Position numbers and translations under genes: made by a program. From Schistocephalus solidus (lineage: Eukaryota > Platyhelminthes > Cestoda > Diphyllobothriidea > Diphyllobothriidae): a DNA stretch of 64,000 bases. Location of the stretch: NCBI GenBank assembly GCA_017591395.1, contig WEDG01001415.1, forward strand, positions 1 through 64,000. The letters are read 5' to 3'. Positions 43,915 to 55,493 of the stretch are shown here, piece by piece. Position 1 is the first letter of the stretch; the number at the start of each line of letters is the position of its first letter. The notes under the pieces were generated by a model. That model searched no databases and was not told where the DNA came from. It saw only the letters and a list, made by a program, of their open reading frames with translations.

Positions 43915-43960
43915 ATCCATATATATATATATTTATATATATTTATATATATATATGCAG
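43915..43960. repeat. (TA/TATTTA)n simple repeat
   Basis: A run of atatat with tttatata units lies downstream of the PLE. Confidence 0.8.
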
Positions 43961-44200
43961 AGAGGAGACACGACAGAGAATATGGGAAGATTGATACAGT
44001 CTGTTTCGGGCTTATTCTGCCATTATTCAGCCAATCATAACCCTGACTACCAGCTGGGACTTGAAACACAAACATGCATTCGAGTACGGCGCAGACAGTC
44101 AACACACTGGGTCTAGCAGATGGGTCATAAGCACTTCATTGAACCGAAGTTCATTAGTGCCTCACCACCTGTAATTCTCTGTCGCTGCAGATCGGGTATT

Positions 44201-44295
44201 TATTCAAACAGAATAGGCGCACACCGATCTAGTGGCTTCCCGAAGCAAACAAGCTCCGTATGGGTGGCACTAGATCAGTGTGCGCCTATTCCTTT

Positions 44296-44302
<7 letters not shown>
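44201..44302. repeat. inverted repeat with arms of about 35 bp
   Basis: The left arm 44201-44234 contains gaataggcgcacaccgatct and pairs with the right arm 44268-44302, which contains agatcagtgtgcgcctattc. The inner 24 bp match with one mismatch and the outer part with small gaps. The loop is about 33 bp. It borders a (TA)n run at 44299-44331. It could be a small foldback or MITE-like element, or an RNA hairpin. Confidence 0.7.
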
Positions 44303-44331
<29 letters not shown>

Positions 44332-44333
44332 AT

Positions 44334-45380
44334 TACTGCATAACTGTGTTGGACTACGAAAACGCCAGGTTTGTTGACGACACACATATTTTAAAGGTCA
44401 TACCCAATTTAGCTGACGAAGCAAATCTACAGGCAAATTTATTTAACTGGAGCCATTTACGCACCACTGGCTCCTCCTTTTTAATTTTGCCAAATGCAAT
44501 CTTCTGCGAATCGGCAGAAACAGTATCATACACCGGAGGATGTGTTATCTGAATCACAAACCGTTCCCAAAGGTAGAGACACGGAAAATTCTAGGGTATT
44601 GATCACGCCCCTACTGAAGCCATCAATAGATTTCGAAAAAAGAGCAAAATCCGTTATGTTCAGCTTATACATAATCAAGTGAGCCTTTGCAAAGTTCGAC
44701 GTAGTGCTTTACTATGGTCTTCATGATGTTCGTACGACTAAAATACGAATTTGACCTTCAAACCTGGAGAATATTGGTTGTCAAAGTAATCAGCACCTTG
44801 GGAAACTTCCAACAACGTGCAACAAAGCTTCTTCGAGGTCAAGGCTACCTGCCTTATGAGACAGGATTGTCCATTCTTAATCTGTTTCCTTTGTACTACG
44901 GACAGCTACACGATGACCTAATACAAGCGTTTCGCATGCTGCCGGGTGAGGATTTTTGCCTCATATCCGGCGGATTCGTTGAGCTGGCCATTTTCACTAC
45001 TTTGGGAAGACGTCCTCTCAAACTACGTGTGACTGTGGCAAGAAGGTTGTTCTTCTCTAACAGAGTGATTAAGGCCTGAAATGCTCTGCCTGCGGACATT
45101 ATCCTGTCCCCATCCATTGACACTTTTATGCAGAAGTTTGACCAATAAAGCCATATGTGCCACCACCACATCAGAAACTAACACAGTTTCCCCGTCTCGC
45201 GCCTATCTCACAAAGTATCATGTTATAGAACATACAAGTAATATTGCATCGCAGATTCTCCATAGAATGACTTGGAGCGAACCTTTTGTCCTACGTGCAT
45301 TCTTGGTCACTGTTTTTGATTTGCACTGCTATTGTTCAAAGATGTCATTTACCTTCTCCTTGATAAAACTGAACTGAATT
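44334..45380 (+). pseudogene. LINE relic (family F-like) RT and 3' end, plus strand
   Basis: Broken frames on the plus strand follow the RT palm and C-terminal region. LDYENARFVDDTHILKVIP stands for the 'LDCEAAMFADDIKIW' block of family F, and LADEANLQANLF for the following helix. Later come TRKILGVLITPLLKPS, a decayed YRQ.RDDLIQ block and a final tail actgaactgaattgaatc. Many frameshifts and stops make it an old copy. Confidence 0.65.
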
Positions 45381-45953
45381 GAATCCGAAGTATGGCCTTA
45401 ACTGGACCACTCATAATTTCCTCAACCCTAGGAAATGGATTGATGAAGGCATTTGAAGTTTTCCCATTTCGGATGTTTTTCAACATTTTCACTCCCAGCA
45501 GCCCTGTGTTCTTGCTTTTTGTGTGCTGATTTAATACATTCATATTTCTTAACTTGGCAGCACCCAAAGTACACGCACTATTGCACGTATATAGGTCGCC
45601 TCTTCCTTAATAAATGCTAGTCCCTACAGTATTAAGGTTGGCTATATAATATTTACGGATTCCAAGAGAAACCCTTGCCACATAATTTTCGAGCCTTTGG
45701 ACTTGAAGTCACAGGCAATGTTTTCCCTAACCTGTAATACTTTAAATGCATGGAATTTTGCGCAGATTAATTGAGCTGTTCTTCACCCCCAGTGTTGTGC
45801 TTCACGTACCTGACTATCGCGGCCGCCTTTCGTGAGCGTCTCTATAAAAAGCCTTAAATATTTTGATTTGTTGTGCATATGCTTATGCTATTCTGGCCTG
45901 TTGATTTATCTTTTTAACCGTTTCATGATCTCATAAGTACTGAAGTTCTATTC

Positions 45954-45995
45954 GGGTTTAGGGTGTCCCTCGGATTCGACGGATACCCTAAACCC
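45954..45995. repeat. hairpin, 15-bp arms around a 12-nt loop
   Basis: GGGTTTAGGGTGTCC (45954-45968) pairs with GGATACCCTAAACCC (45981-45995) with one mismatch. The loop is ctcggattcgac. No protein or RNA gene is attached to it. Confidence 0.7.
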
Positions 45996-46103
45996 GCGGC
46001 AAATTGCCATGTTTAGACGAGTTTATATCTCTTTAGAACTCCCAGACCTTTGGGATTTCCAACAAGTGGGCATGATTCTCTCCAGTTTCTCGAATTAGAT
46101 TTT

Positions 46104-46137
46104 TGGAATTGAGGGTGCACGTGCACCCTCCATTCCA
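46104..46137. repeat. near-perfect palindrome, 17-bp arms without loop
   Basis: tggaattgagggtgcac (46104-46120) is followed directly by gtgcaccctccattcca (46121-46137); the arms match except for one base. The inner 20 bp are a perfect palindrome. Confidence 0.8.
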
Positions 46138-47796
46138 GGGCATGTCCCGGAGACTGGCAAATCCTTTGTTCAGCTCACTATCGAACGCATATGTCCGTAC
46201 TGTTAGCTCAGTGAGCAAACTTGTGGAGCGTGATGATGGCACCGTTCGTGGTCAGCAGATATTTTTTTATGGCTTACTCCAATTCACTTGTGTTAATTCC
46301 TCGACTCTTAAATTGTAGTTTTATAAATTTTAATTGCATTGTCGGCTATTTAACGTACGCTTAGTTTTCGTGTTTTGTGAGTGTCACCGATCTCGATGTT
46401 TCACGTATACTTTTCTGCTATCTTTGACTGCATTGCATGCAGTTTCTGTCATTTAATCTCTGCCTAAGCCCATATTTCCGCGTCAATTCTTTTAGACATG
46501 GACATCCTTATTTGGGAACCACTTCCACGTTAAATTGCTTCGTCTTTTACATCTTTTATATTACTTATCATTTTGGCTGTTAATTAGCTAAGGCACATAT
46601 GAAACGCCACCTAGATTGTTTTTACACAACTGAATCAGTTTTTACCGGTAATATACTTGTGCGTTTCAAACTACATTTTCGCACCAGGAATAAAACTCCA
46701 GGGAATTCCTTCCAATCAATCCACCTCCATGGCAATGTCGTCCACTTATATTGGTCCAAACTCGTGAGCCGTTCGCTTATTCACCGTACTAATAGTTCGC
46801 TTTCTCAAGCTGTTGCGTAGATGAATGTGTCGTTACGTGCAACTCGCAGGTTTCTGGTTGGGTTAAATGACCTCCACAATACAAAGTGTTACTCTCTACC
46901 CTCGCCCGGAACCAAGCTCAAAAATTTCGTTGTTTCCACCTCTTTGCAATTCTAGTACTCTTTTTATATGCCATAAGGATGCACTAGATGTACGCTGAAA
47001 AGCGTAAACTAAGTTTAGGTTTCGAGACTGCAGTAGGTGTGTTCACCGTTTTTTTACCCACCATTAGTGATGAGTGAAGTTTGTTCGAAATTGCTCTTAG
47101 TATAATATCGTCTCATTCCTACGCTATTATTTAACAAACATGCCCTGCTACTGTCATGCACCAAAATCAATCGCAGACACGTGAGATTTAAAGTTTGCTT
47201 CATAAAAACGAACAAAATTTCACTGGTTCGTGGTCCCACGTTTGGAGTGCCTGGACATGTGTCATGGTCTGTTTGCCGATCTGGGTGAGTAGCTTCTCCA
47301 GTACGGCTAACTTTCCACCGAACGTCTTTGTTACTATGAAACCTCCTGCTATAGGCTAGCAACTAAAGCGTTGGCGTTGGTCGTCGGAATCCTCAAATTC
47401 ATAGTTGAGTTCTTCAATCGTAATCTTGATCTATTTCAATGAGGTCATGGAACTGAATATGATTGTTGTATTCATGTCTCCCCTATCGTCCCTCTTAGTT
47501 CATTCGTCCTGTGCCACTTTGTGATTGCTGCGGAGGCTTAGTTGGCGCTTTAGGTTACCAGAAGCTCCTATTTGTGTCCTAAAATTGAGGTTTTGTGGTG
47601 GTTTTGTAGAGGTTTTGTACTGGATCTCACATGCCAAACTGGCGGAAGAATATTTTCACGCCACCTATTTCTATTGTGTTAACTCGGTATTGCTGAACTT
47701 TTCTGAGCACTTTCAAGCAGTGCCATCTGTCTCCGTCAATCGCCTCTTTTTTTTCTCTTCTCTTCCCGGAATTGTAACAGTTCGCATTTTCCTCTC

Positions 47797-47808
47797 TTTC
47801 GTTTTTAG
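47797..47808 (+). promoter_or_regulatory. splice acceptor directly before the start codon
   Basis: A pyrimidine tract (ttttcctctctttcgtttttag) ends in ag immediately before the ATG at 47809. It marks either a 5' UTR intron or a spliced-leader trans-splicing site; flatworms use both. Confidence 0.55.
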
Positions 47809-48603
47809 ATGGCGATCTCAGTCAACTTTGAAGCACTTCTAATCGGCATCGGAGTCTTCATTTTCGTTTGTGTTTTGACATTCACTCTATTCTACCCTTT
47901 CCGAGCCGGATTCTCTGAGTTCTCCTTCCTCGATCGTACTCCTCGAAAATCTTCTTTGTCAAAGCTATCAAAGAAAGAGTTTCTGAAACGTAAAAGAAAG
48001 CCGAAGAAACGAACTGAACAAGATGATGATGGCATTTCGGAGTCTTCGCTTGCATCTGCCGACACAGGAGTTGTAATTAGTCCCACAAAGCCGGTTCCTG
48101 ATGCACCACCACCCAAAAGTTTAGGTAAGCCCACTGAGGGGCAAAAACCGAAGTCTCAAGCTATATCCACGAAATCGCGCGAAACTCCTTTGGCATCTTC
48201 GGCCCAGCCAGACGAACCCTTATCACCGGTCGTTGTTGGCCCGATGGAGACCAGAGATACTTTGAAGTCCGAGGTCGCGCACAATGGTTGGGCTACCGAA
48301 CCGCCTCTGCCCAATTTCGAATGCATAGTTGAGCCTGCTGACGGTTCTCCGCAGCCCTCGGTGACTGCTTCATCTCAGGAAGTGCAACGCCCAGGGAAAT
48401 CCAAGAGGAAATCACACAAACGCGGTGACCACGTAAATGCTCTTGCCCACAACAGAACACACAACATGCTTAGCACATCATCCACTCACGCGGCGGACTT
48501 TTACTCAAATCATAAGAATGGTTGTGTTGCAAAGCTATCTACCAACTTATCCGTCCTTACTGATATGCAGACAAAGGTCAAATATCTTGAGAAGGCCCTC
48601 AAG
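47809..48603 (+). CDS. exon 1 of the coiled-coil protein gene
   Basis: The frame is open to a stop at 48724, but coding character ends at ALK, where the donor AAG|gttagt lies; beyond it the translation becomes intron-like (runs of L, S, Y and F). The start codon follows a splice acceptor and is the first ATG of the frame. Confidence 0.65.
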
Positions 48604-51600
48604 GTTAGTGCTTACCATTTACTTTTATCCAAACTCCATTTATTATCCTTACTCTTCACGAATCTCAGCCTCTGTCAAACTTCCGGGTTTTTTTCCACTG
48701 ACGCTACCAAATTACGGGAAGGGTAGCCTATACAGGCGGGGCGCGACGCCTTCTGGCTCCTATCCCTCTCAAGAGCGTAATAGGGAGGAGATGGCTTTGG
48801 CGCACTATCCTCGTGAGCGTCTGTTGGTCAGGAATAAACTCGGAGATGCGTTCAGTAGCAGCAACACCTCTAGTATCCCGTGACCACACAGTTCAGAACG
48901 CTTGCTCGCAGCCTTATAAGCCCAAAATTCCACTAGGATGCTGAACTAAGAACGGTCGTATCGGTTAGTTACTAAGGTCGGTGAAAACTCAAAGAACTGC
49001 AATAATCTGAACCATAACTGCTTTCTCACGTTTTCATTAAATACCGCTAAGATGTCTTAAGTATCCGCCCCTTTCGTCTAAAGAAATCGAAACACGGGAG
49101 TCTTTTATCGTTGCCAGCAAGCTACATTTTTGGTAACTTTGAATTTAAAGGCAACTAATTTCGAACCCACTCTGTGGGTTGCACAATTCTTTGCCCAATC
49201 GTAGTCTGTGTTCAAGACCCTGTTTTTTGGCATTATATGCATGCTTCGGTGAGGTAGCTCACACGAATGTCCAAAATCTGTCCATTTGGCATGAGTTAGG
49301 GCTTGTGTGCGCATCAAAACTAGAGCAATTAAAAATGTCTACTCGCTACACCGCTACCGTGGACGGGAAGGCACTGCTTAGTTGGTTATGGAGGCACTTC
49401 AAATGCTCACACGAGCACTCGATCTTGGACAGATTTTCACCAGTAAATCTGCAACAGAGCCCCTCTGTGTCGGTTGTCTATCACTAATCTGGAGAGTAAG
49501 TTATTTTTGACGCTTAAGACCTGCTCCAGGGCGGTTTTCACTACAACCAAATTATTTTTGAGCTCGTCTGGCTGAGCGGACAAAATCGGTCTCTGCTACG
49601 GGACTCGGATCGACTTGTCTCAGCAACCAATTGCATGGTTGTAGAGCTGACGCAGTCATCACAGTGTACTGCGCGGATCTAAAAATTCTCCCATCTGCCT
49701 TGCGGGCAAAGAAGCCCAGTAATGACCATTTGCTGTCGCCTTCTTCGCTTCGGTCTGCAGAACAAGGCACCTCTGCTGCGTTGGGGTTTTGTGGTTTTGC
49801 ACATTGAGGCGTTTTACACAAGCCCAGCATAGACCAGAGATGAGAAATGGGGTCCGTGTGAATGAGAACATGGTTGACCCATAAACCCTGCCAGTTTTGC
49901 CATCACATATTAGTTTGTTGTCATGACCCAAGCAAAGGCTTCTCGAACTGACTAGATTGTAGTCAATCAGACTGGCTGTTTAACCCTAGTTTGAACAGTA
50001 GCTCAACGGGTGTTTGTGGCGATGGTGGAAGCATGTATTAATAAGCAACAGCCGCTTTTTGTCAGCGTACAAAACGTGCGCTGTTGGTGTTTTGGGTTTA
50101 TCAAACAGAGTCCATATTCAGTAAACGATAAGCTGCTAACTGAAGTCTAATTTTTTCGGCTGAGGAAAGCGCACAGGCGTAGCGTGCCACAGGCCAGATG
50201 CTGCCCCTATCTCATCTCCGGCCTTGCTCATGGTACACAAAAAAGTGAGAGAACGGAAGGGGAAAACGGCAAAATTGTCTCGATTGACGTGCAGGTAAAT
50301 GGATATCGTGACTTTGTAGACTCCCCAGGGAGGGGATAACTTGGACATAAAGACAGGGTGCCAGACTTTGATCTCGTCTTAATGGAACTTTGCAGCAAAC
50401 GTTATGTATAGGATATTCGAATATGTAAATGACAGCTTCAATCAGAGCTTTCTTCGCCTGGAGTTTTGGATGCCGTTGTCAGAGGTAGCTGATACGTTAG
50501 AGTTGTCCTGCCGTAGCTGGACTGACTGACGGTCATTGGCCCAGAGGGAAGGGGTTACCCACCCAACAACAGTAACAAGTCCTTGAAGCTTGGCACTCCG
50601 TGAGTTTTTTACTCATGCGGTAACCTCCACCGTTCTGTCATTCATGTCTTTCGGTAGTAGCTCCGATCTCCTTTTTGGTCTAGACGAGTCACATCGGGAT
50701 TCCTCACAAGTCACTTTCATAGCCATAAGCTTGCCTCCGTTGTTTTTCGTCTATCTCAGGCTGTTATGTGTGTTAAGGAGCTAACGCGCCGCACACAACT
50801 CGGCTGGAACATGATCTATCGACTCTGGAAATACCTAGAGCTTCAGCGGAATATAAATATCGAAGTTTGGGGCTACGATCGAAGCCAAACGTGCTTTACG
50901 GCAGCAAAACTATATTCGTGCTGCCATCTTGAAGGAGGTCGGGGTGCTTCCGGAGGAGTACTGCGTCACTGGTTCACAGACTGGAGCTCGAGGGCCAAAC
51001 TTCACTGACGATCAGGTGGCAGCCGTTGATGATGCAGTATGGGAGGGGGCTGTCTAGAATGGCTTGGTCACCCAATTCGTTGATCCGCATCAAAATCTTT
51101 CACCAAATTTATTCCTTCGTCCATGTTGGAGAGGTTGCTGGATCTGACAGTGTTCAGTAATGGGATGCTCGTTGTGCAGAGATGGCCGTCGATCTCTGGC
51201 CATAGGTCGCACCGGTTCGTGAAGCCGTTGGTGAGAGTCGATACAAGTACGAGTGAGTAGTCTGTCTGAGAATAAATATCTGATCAAAGCTTCCGTGCCA
51301 TATCTTGCTTGGCTGACTGATATTTCTAATTGCCGCACTTTGTTGATTGATTGTCGATAAGGGGAGCCGACTTCCAGTTCCTCAACACTTCATCTCCGTT
51401 CAGGCCTCGGAAATTGTTTCATGCATCTGTTGTGTTGGTCATCGTCATCGCTTTTTTCTATCGTAGTTGGTGTGCGTTCTCGTGTTCTTTTTCTAACTCT
51501 TTGGGTGTTTTGAACCTCTGCAGCTTAAATATTATTCGACGCAGTCCATCCTGGTTTCATCCAATCGTGATACAACCCAGTATCTAGAGTTGAAACCCTA

Positions 51601-53797
51601 GCCGAAACCTCGAATCCGTACTTTGCGAGTTGTAAGCTCGAGATGTGCCTGCCACGAGTCAGGTGGACCAGATTAAAGTCATAAGGCTAGATCAGTGCAG
51701 GTCAATCCATACTACCACACAGTTCCTGTCTGAGCGGACAGGACATCGGAAAGCGTCTGACTTAGAAATACGCTATGCATGAGCTGAGTTCTGACCCCAG
51801 GAACCGGACTTGGGACTTGGGCGTCACTGACTGGCCTCGCTCCCTAGGCAAAAGAATACCATTTGTTTGGCCTTGCTGTTTGCGAATCACATGATTTACC
51901 GGCAGTATCATATTTGGCTGCACCTACACGGACTACTGAGATAACGTTGTCGCCTAGGCAGTTCCTTTAGCGATTGATTTACGACGAAAGAAGAGCTGGT
52001 ATCTCGCTGAGCGAATTCATTGAACTCTGTGGTTTCGGGTAAATTTGGCCACAAAATCGCCCCACTCGTTCTTCATGCCTTCTTGTTACCGCCACTACCT
52101 AGGTGGCGAGTGACCTACGCAGCATCAACCACTGTTTTCTCAGACCTATCGTTTTCCGGCCAGAAGCCTAAGACAGGGCGATTGATCATGAGTTTGGGTG
52201 TAGGGCTTGGTCTGGCGTTTTGCGCCAACGGGCTGGTTCATACTACCAACCGAACCGCAATTCGCCCTATCAGCTATTACTGAAGATTTCATATTAAGGG
52301 TACCTTAATAAAGAACCATGCTGACCTAGTTGGTAATTTTAGGGTTAAAGTTATCTACTAGCTTAAGCACGCCTCAGACAGCTTGTGAAAGTTCGAGCGT
52401 CGCCAGCTGCGACATCTACCGTGTGCCTCACGAAGTGGGCATTGGACCGGTTATTTGCGCGTGAATTACTTTATATCATCATTCCTACTTCCTACTTCAT
52501 CTTTCCTACTCCCTCATCTTTTAGCAACCTTGCTCAGGTGGTCGGATAAAATCACAACGACTGGAGGTGGGCGTGGGCGCAGTGGCTGACAAAGCTGAGC
52601 ACCCGTCTGCGCGTGCCACATGCAAACTGGTCCCCAAAACATGTACCAGTATGTACCGTAAGATTGTAGCAAGAGAAGGTCACACTGGATCGACCTCAGC
52701 TTCTCTTTCCTTTCCTAACATGAACTAGTGACGATACTTAATTAGGAAAACTTAAGGGGAGACTAAGCGTGCTAGATGTCTGGGCGTTTAGCTCTCTTCT
52801 TGTTCATGTCACAACTTCTCGGCCGAATCGGGTTTACTGGCTACAATTAACAAACAGTTAACGCACCAGAGCACATTCATCATCGATAAAGAGGAAGCCG
52901 TTAATTGTCACAGGCATGCAGTAGCATAGCGACTGCATTCTATAAATTCTGCAACTCCCTGTGTACGAAGCACCCGTATCTGATGATGGGTTCGAGTTGG
53001 AATCCAAAACGTCAGGCGAATAAAGCTCTTGTCCCCGCGATCGCATATAATTCTTCTGAATTACTTCCATGGACTCGCATTTTCGCTTGTATCGGCAATC
53101 GGGTTTACTTCCGACACTATCCTGACACAGATTCTATGCTCTGTTTTCTGTCTATCACGACGACCTAGATACCTCTAAATTCATTAGGATAGACGACATC
53201 GACTTATACCCTTCATCTTTCTCTTGTATATACCATCCTTTCGACAAGTTTTTTTTTGACTTTTCGGTCTTTTTCGTTGCATTCGGGGAAATATTGCCGT
53301 ACGCAAGAAGGATATTCCGGTCTCAACCACCATTCACAAATGTCTCTTTTAACTAGCGTCTTCCACCAAAGCAACCGTTTAGCATATCCCGACACAGTAA
53401 AAAAGACTTTCGAATATTGCTTCTCATTTAAAGGCATATAGGGTAAGGGGTTGACAAACTTCAATGATGCGTTTATTTTATGTATCATCATACTGCTCCC
53501 TCCTCTTTGGCCGCTAGGACCTTTTTAAACCCAGCTCATATATTTTGTGCCATGCGTCACTCAGTTGTACTCTTGCTTCCCTTTCACCCCCCCCCCCCCC
53601 ACATCTAGCAATCAAGGGCAGAGCTCAAACAGTCTCGCCAGGAGACCGCTACGGCAAAGTCAGATTTCGCAAAGCAGCGTTTGGCCAACGAGGAAATAAG
53701 TCACACCAGCCAAATCCTCAAAGCTGAAATTTCTGAGCTGAGGGAGCTGAACTCCGACCTGAACAAGGAGAAGCAGGCTTTGGACACGAAAGTCAAG
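47809..53797 (+). CDS. membrane-anchored coiled-coil protein, kinectin/p180-like, two exons seen
   Basis: Exon 1 (47809-48603, 265 codons) begins with a short N-terminus and one hydrophobic segment at about residues 9-29 (LLIGIGVFIFVCVLTFTLFY), followed by a strongly basic stretch (KKEFLKRKRKPKKR), a long low-complexity serine/proline/lysine region, a second basic patch (KSKRKSHKRGDH), and the start of a coiled coil (MQTKVKYLEKALK). It ends at AAG|gttagt, phase 0. A second exon at 53609-53797, phase 0 on both sides, encodes 63 residues of pure coiled coil. One N-terminal membrane anchor, a basic region and a long coiled coil is the layout of kinectin and ribosome-binding protein 1 in the ER membrane. 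No diagnostic motif was seen, so the name is by topology only. More exons must follow beyond 53797; I could not find them. Confidence 0.55.
52550..52640 (+). repeat. fragment of dispersed repeat R1
   Basis: The order 'gtgggcgcagtggctgac', 'acccgtctgcgcg' and 'gtccccaaaac' parallels 62394-62465 (gtgggcgcattggctgac, acccgtcttcgcg, ggcccccataac). Confidence 0.5.
52972..53020 (+). ncRNA. degenerate hammerhead motif (PLE terminal repeat)
   Basis: CTGATGA (52980-52986), a fully paired stem II GGGTTC/GAATCC around gagttg, then AAAA where GAAA is required (53006-53009), and CGTC (53010-53013). The G to A change in the core would abolish activity. No PLE coding sequence was recognised upstream, so this may be a solo terminal repeat. 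Confidence 0.5.
53609..53797 (+). CDS. coiled-coil exon
   Basis: After a cytosine-rich acceptor ending cacatctag, the frame encodes QSRAELKQSRQETATAKSDF, QRLANEEI and AEISELRELNSDLNKEKQAL, ending KVK at AAG|gtaagt. Leucines and isoleucines fall at heptad spacing. It joins exon 1 in phase 0 to continue its coiled coil. The 189 nt are a multiple of three, so the exon could be skipped without loss of frame. Confidence 0.65.
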
Positions 53798-54693
53798 GTA
53801 AGTGGATCCCTGCTGAATAAGTATTTTATGCATGTCTGTGGTGTAGGCACTTCGTGGCCCGCAGCGGCACTACTGCCCTAACTCTGATATCACTATGCAT
53901 CTGGAGATGAGGTCAAGTCAAGACCTCGCTGAGCACAGTCTGTCAATAGATGGAGGTGGTTCTCGGACCCCCAGTATTCGGTTTTCGTTGCTGAAGGAGA
54001 AGTTAACTCAAACTTCCCATATCCCCCGCCAGAGATAATCGTACGTAGAGACATACAATCCGCGGTATCCATGGGTTCAGTTAGATCAGGCGTGATTGCA
54101 AGCCTACCAAGTGCAAGCTTTGCACGTCCCTGATGTTTTCTAGTGTTTTAACTCTTGCGTTTTTCTTCTAAACTACTGCTAACTTTACTCTCTTTTGCAT
54201 TTCGTCCTTACTACTCCTTTCTCTTCGTCGCTTCTGCTCACGTGTCCGGTCGACGGTGCACATATTCGAATTTTAAACTTGGTCTCCGCCCCCCTCGGGA
54301 CGTTGAATATTCCTCAGTAAGGCAGGTTTTAGCTAAACCTGCTACCAACTGCTACCACCGAGACTATCACTGTCACCTCTTCTTCCAGGTTTGCCTTCCT
54401 TTCCCCCCTGATGAGTGCCCGTTCCGGCTCTGTAGGTGGAGGTAGGGCTGGGTCAGTGTCTTGTCGGTACTCTGCATTATCCACCCGCAAGGCTGCTCTT
54501 TTCGTCCGTCCGCTTTAGGCGACGCTTTCGCGGGCATGTTTTGCAGTTAAACCACGTATGCAGATTGGCACGCCCATTCTCAGTCCCTGGACAGGCAGAA
54601 ATCCCTGCGCGCCTCCCCCAGTGTCACGGTGCTGTTGATACAGTCATTCCTAAGCGTCGTGACAACGGACTACTTCTAGGCAGAGCAAGCGAG

Positions 54694-54737
<44 letters not shown>

Positions 54738-55493
54738 GTAGCCTGCCTTAGGGAATTGGCTTCCGCACTTACTATGACTTCCACCTTCGTGTATGCCTGT
54801 AGAGCGCCTATGCGGGCTGAGGGCCATTTGCGTGATCGTTCGCGGCTTCGGTCAATCAAATCGCCTGTTTTTTTCCGTCCCAGGAGTTAACTTGGTAACT
54901 GTGACTGAGACTATTCTCTTGCTGACCCCTTCGAGAGAGTGAACAGCTTCAAGTGCATGGCAGCCTTTTGCTCCCTGAGAATCCGGGCAACGACGCAACA
55001 CCCGCATCTAGTGAACTTTGCTCTCATACGTCAATCTAACTGCATCGTTGCGGCAGGTCACACAAGCCTACCTGCTTTCGACAAGAAAAAGGTTCTGGTG
55101 ACCTCTTCTGTCTGTTACTCTTTCACAGCCTGCCATTTCTTTAGTTTTGATAAATAAGGCTTCAAGGATGGCAGAGAAATCTGAATCCTGACTGGTGGAC
55201 ACTTTTTATCTTCCTTCTTCCGAGGATACTTAGTTGGACTAACTGAGACGTTCAGTCGTCTTCCTCGACAGAATCACGTTGGGCTGCAAATTTTTCATCT
55301 GGAGTGGTTTTTCTACCCCAAACCACACTTGTACCTTACTGGAGGAGACCACCGACAAAAACGAGCCTGACTGGGATGGTTATTTCTGGCTTATTAGCCC
55401 TCATCGTAAGCCAGTCGGCAGTATCTTGCTTGTCTCACTAGTCGCTGTGCGATTGCCCGTGAGGACTCTACATTGAGCCGCAAAGCACAAAGG
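53798..55493. other. presumed intron sequence
   Basis: No exon recognised. A (GA)n run occupies 54690-54733. Confidence 0.45.
54690..54733. repeat. (GA)n microsatellite
   Basis: About 20 uninterrupted GA units preceded by a few imperfect ones. Confidence 0.95.

Larger units (their letters stand above)
45381..47796. other. intergenic stretch upstream of the coiled-coil gene
   Basis: No coding region or known repeat was recognised. Two compact palindromes at 45954-45995 and 46104-46137 are listed separately. The last few hundred bases may hold the promoter and 5' UTR of the gene at 47809. Confidence 0.45.
48604..53608 (+). other. presumed intron of the coiled-coil gene
   Basis: No convincing exon was found here. 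Contents noted: a short open stretch at about 50850-51055 without recognisable family, a fragment of dispersed repeat R1 near 52550-52640, and a degenerate hammerhead motif at 52980-53013. A polycytosine run (53587-53600) forms part of the pyrimidine tract of the acceptor. Confidence 0.45.

Noticed and set aside
45954..45995. Interstitial telomere repeat
   Set aside because: Only one TTTAGGG-like unit per arm; no tandem array.
50850..51055. Open stretch containing KRALRQQNYIRAAILKEVG on the plus strand
   Set aside because: The peptide looks protein-like but is bounded by stops without convincing splice sites, is not coiled coil, and matches no family I know, so I did not call it an exon of the surrounding gene.
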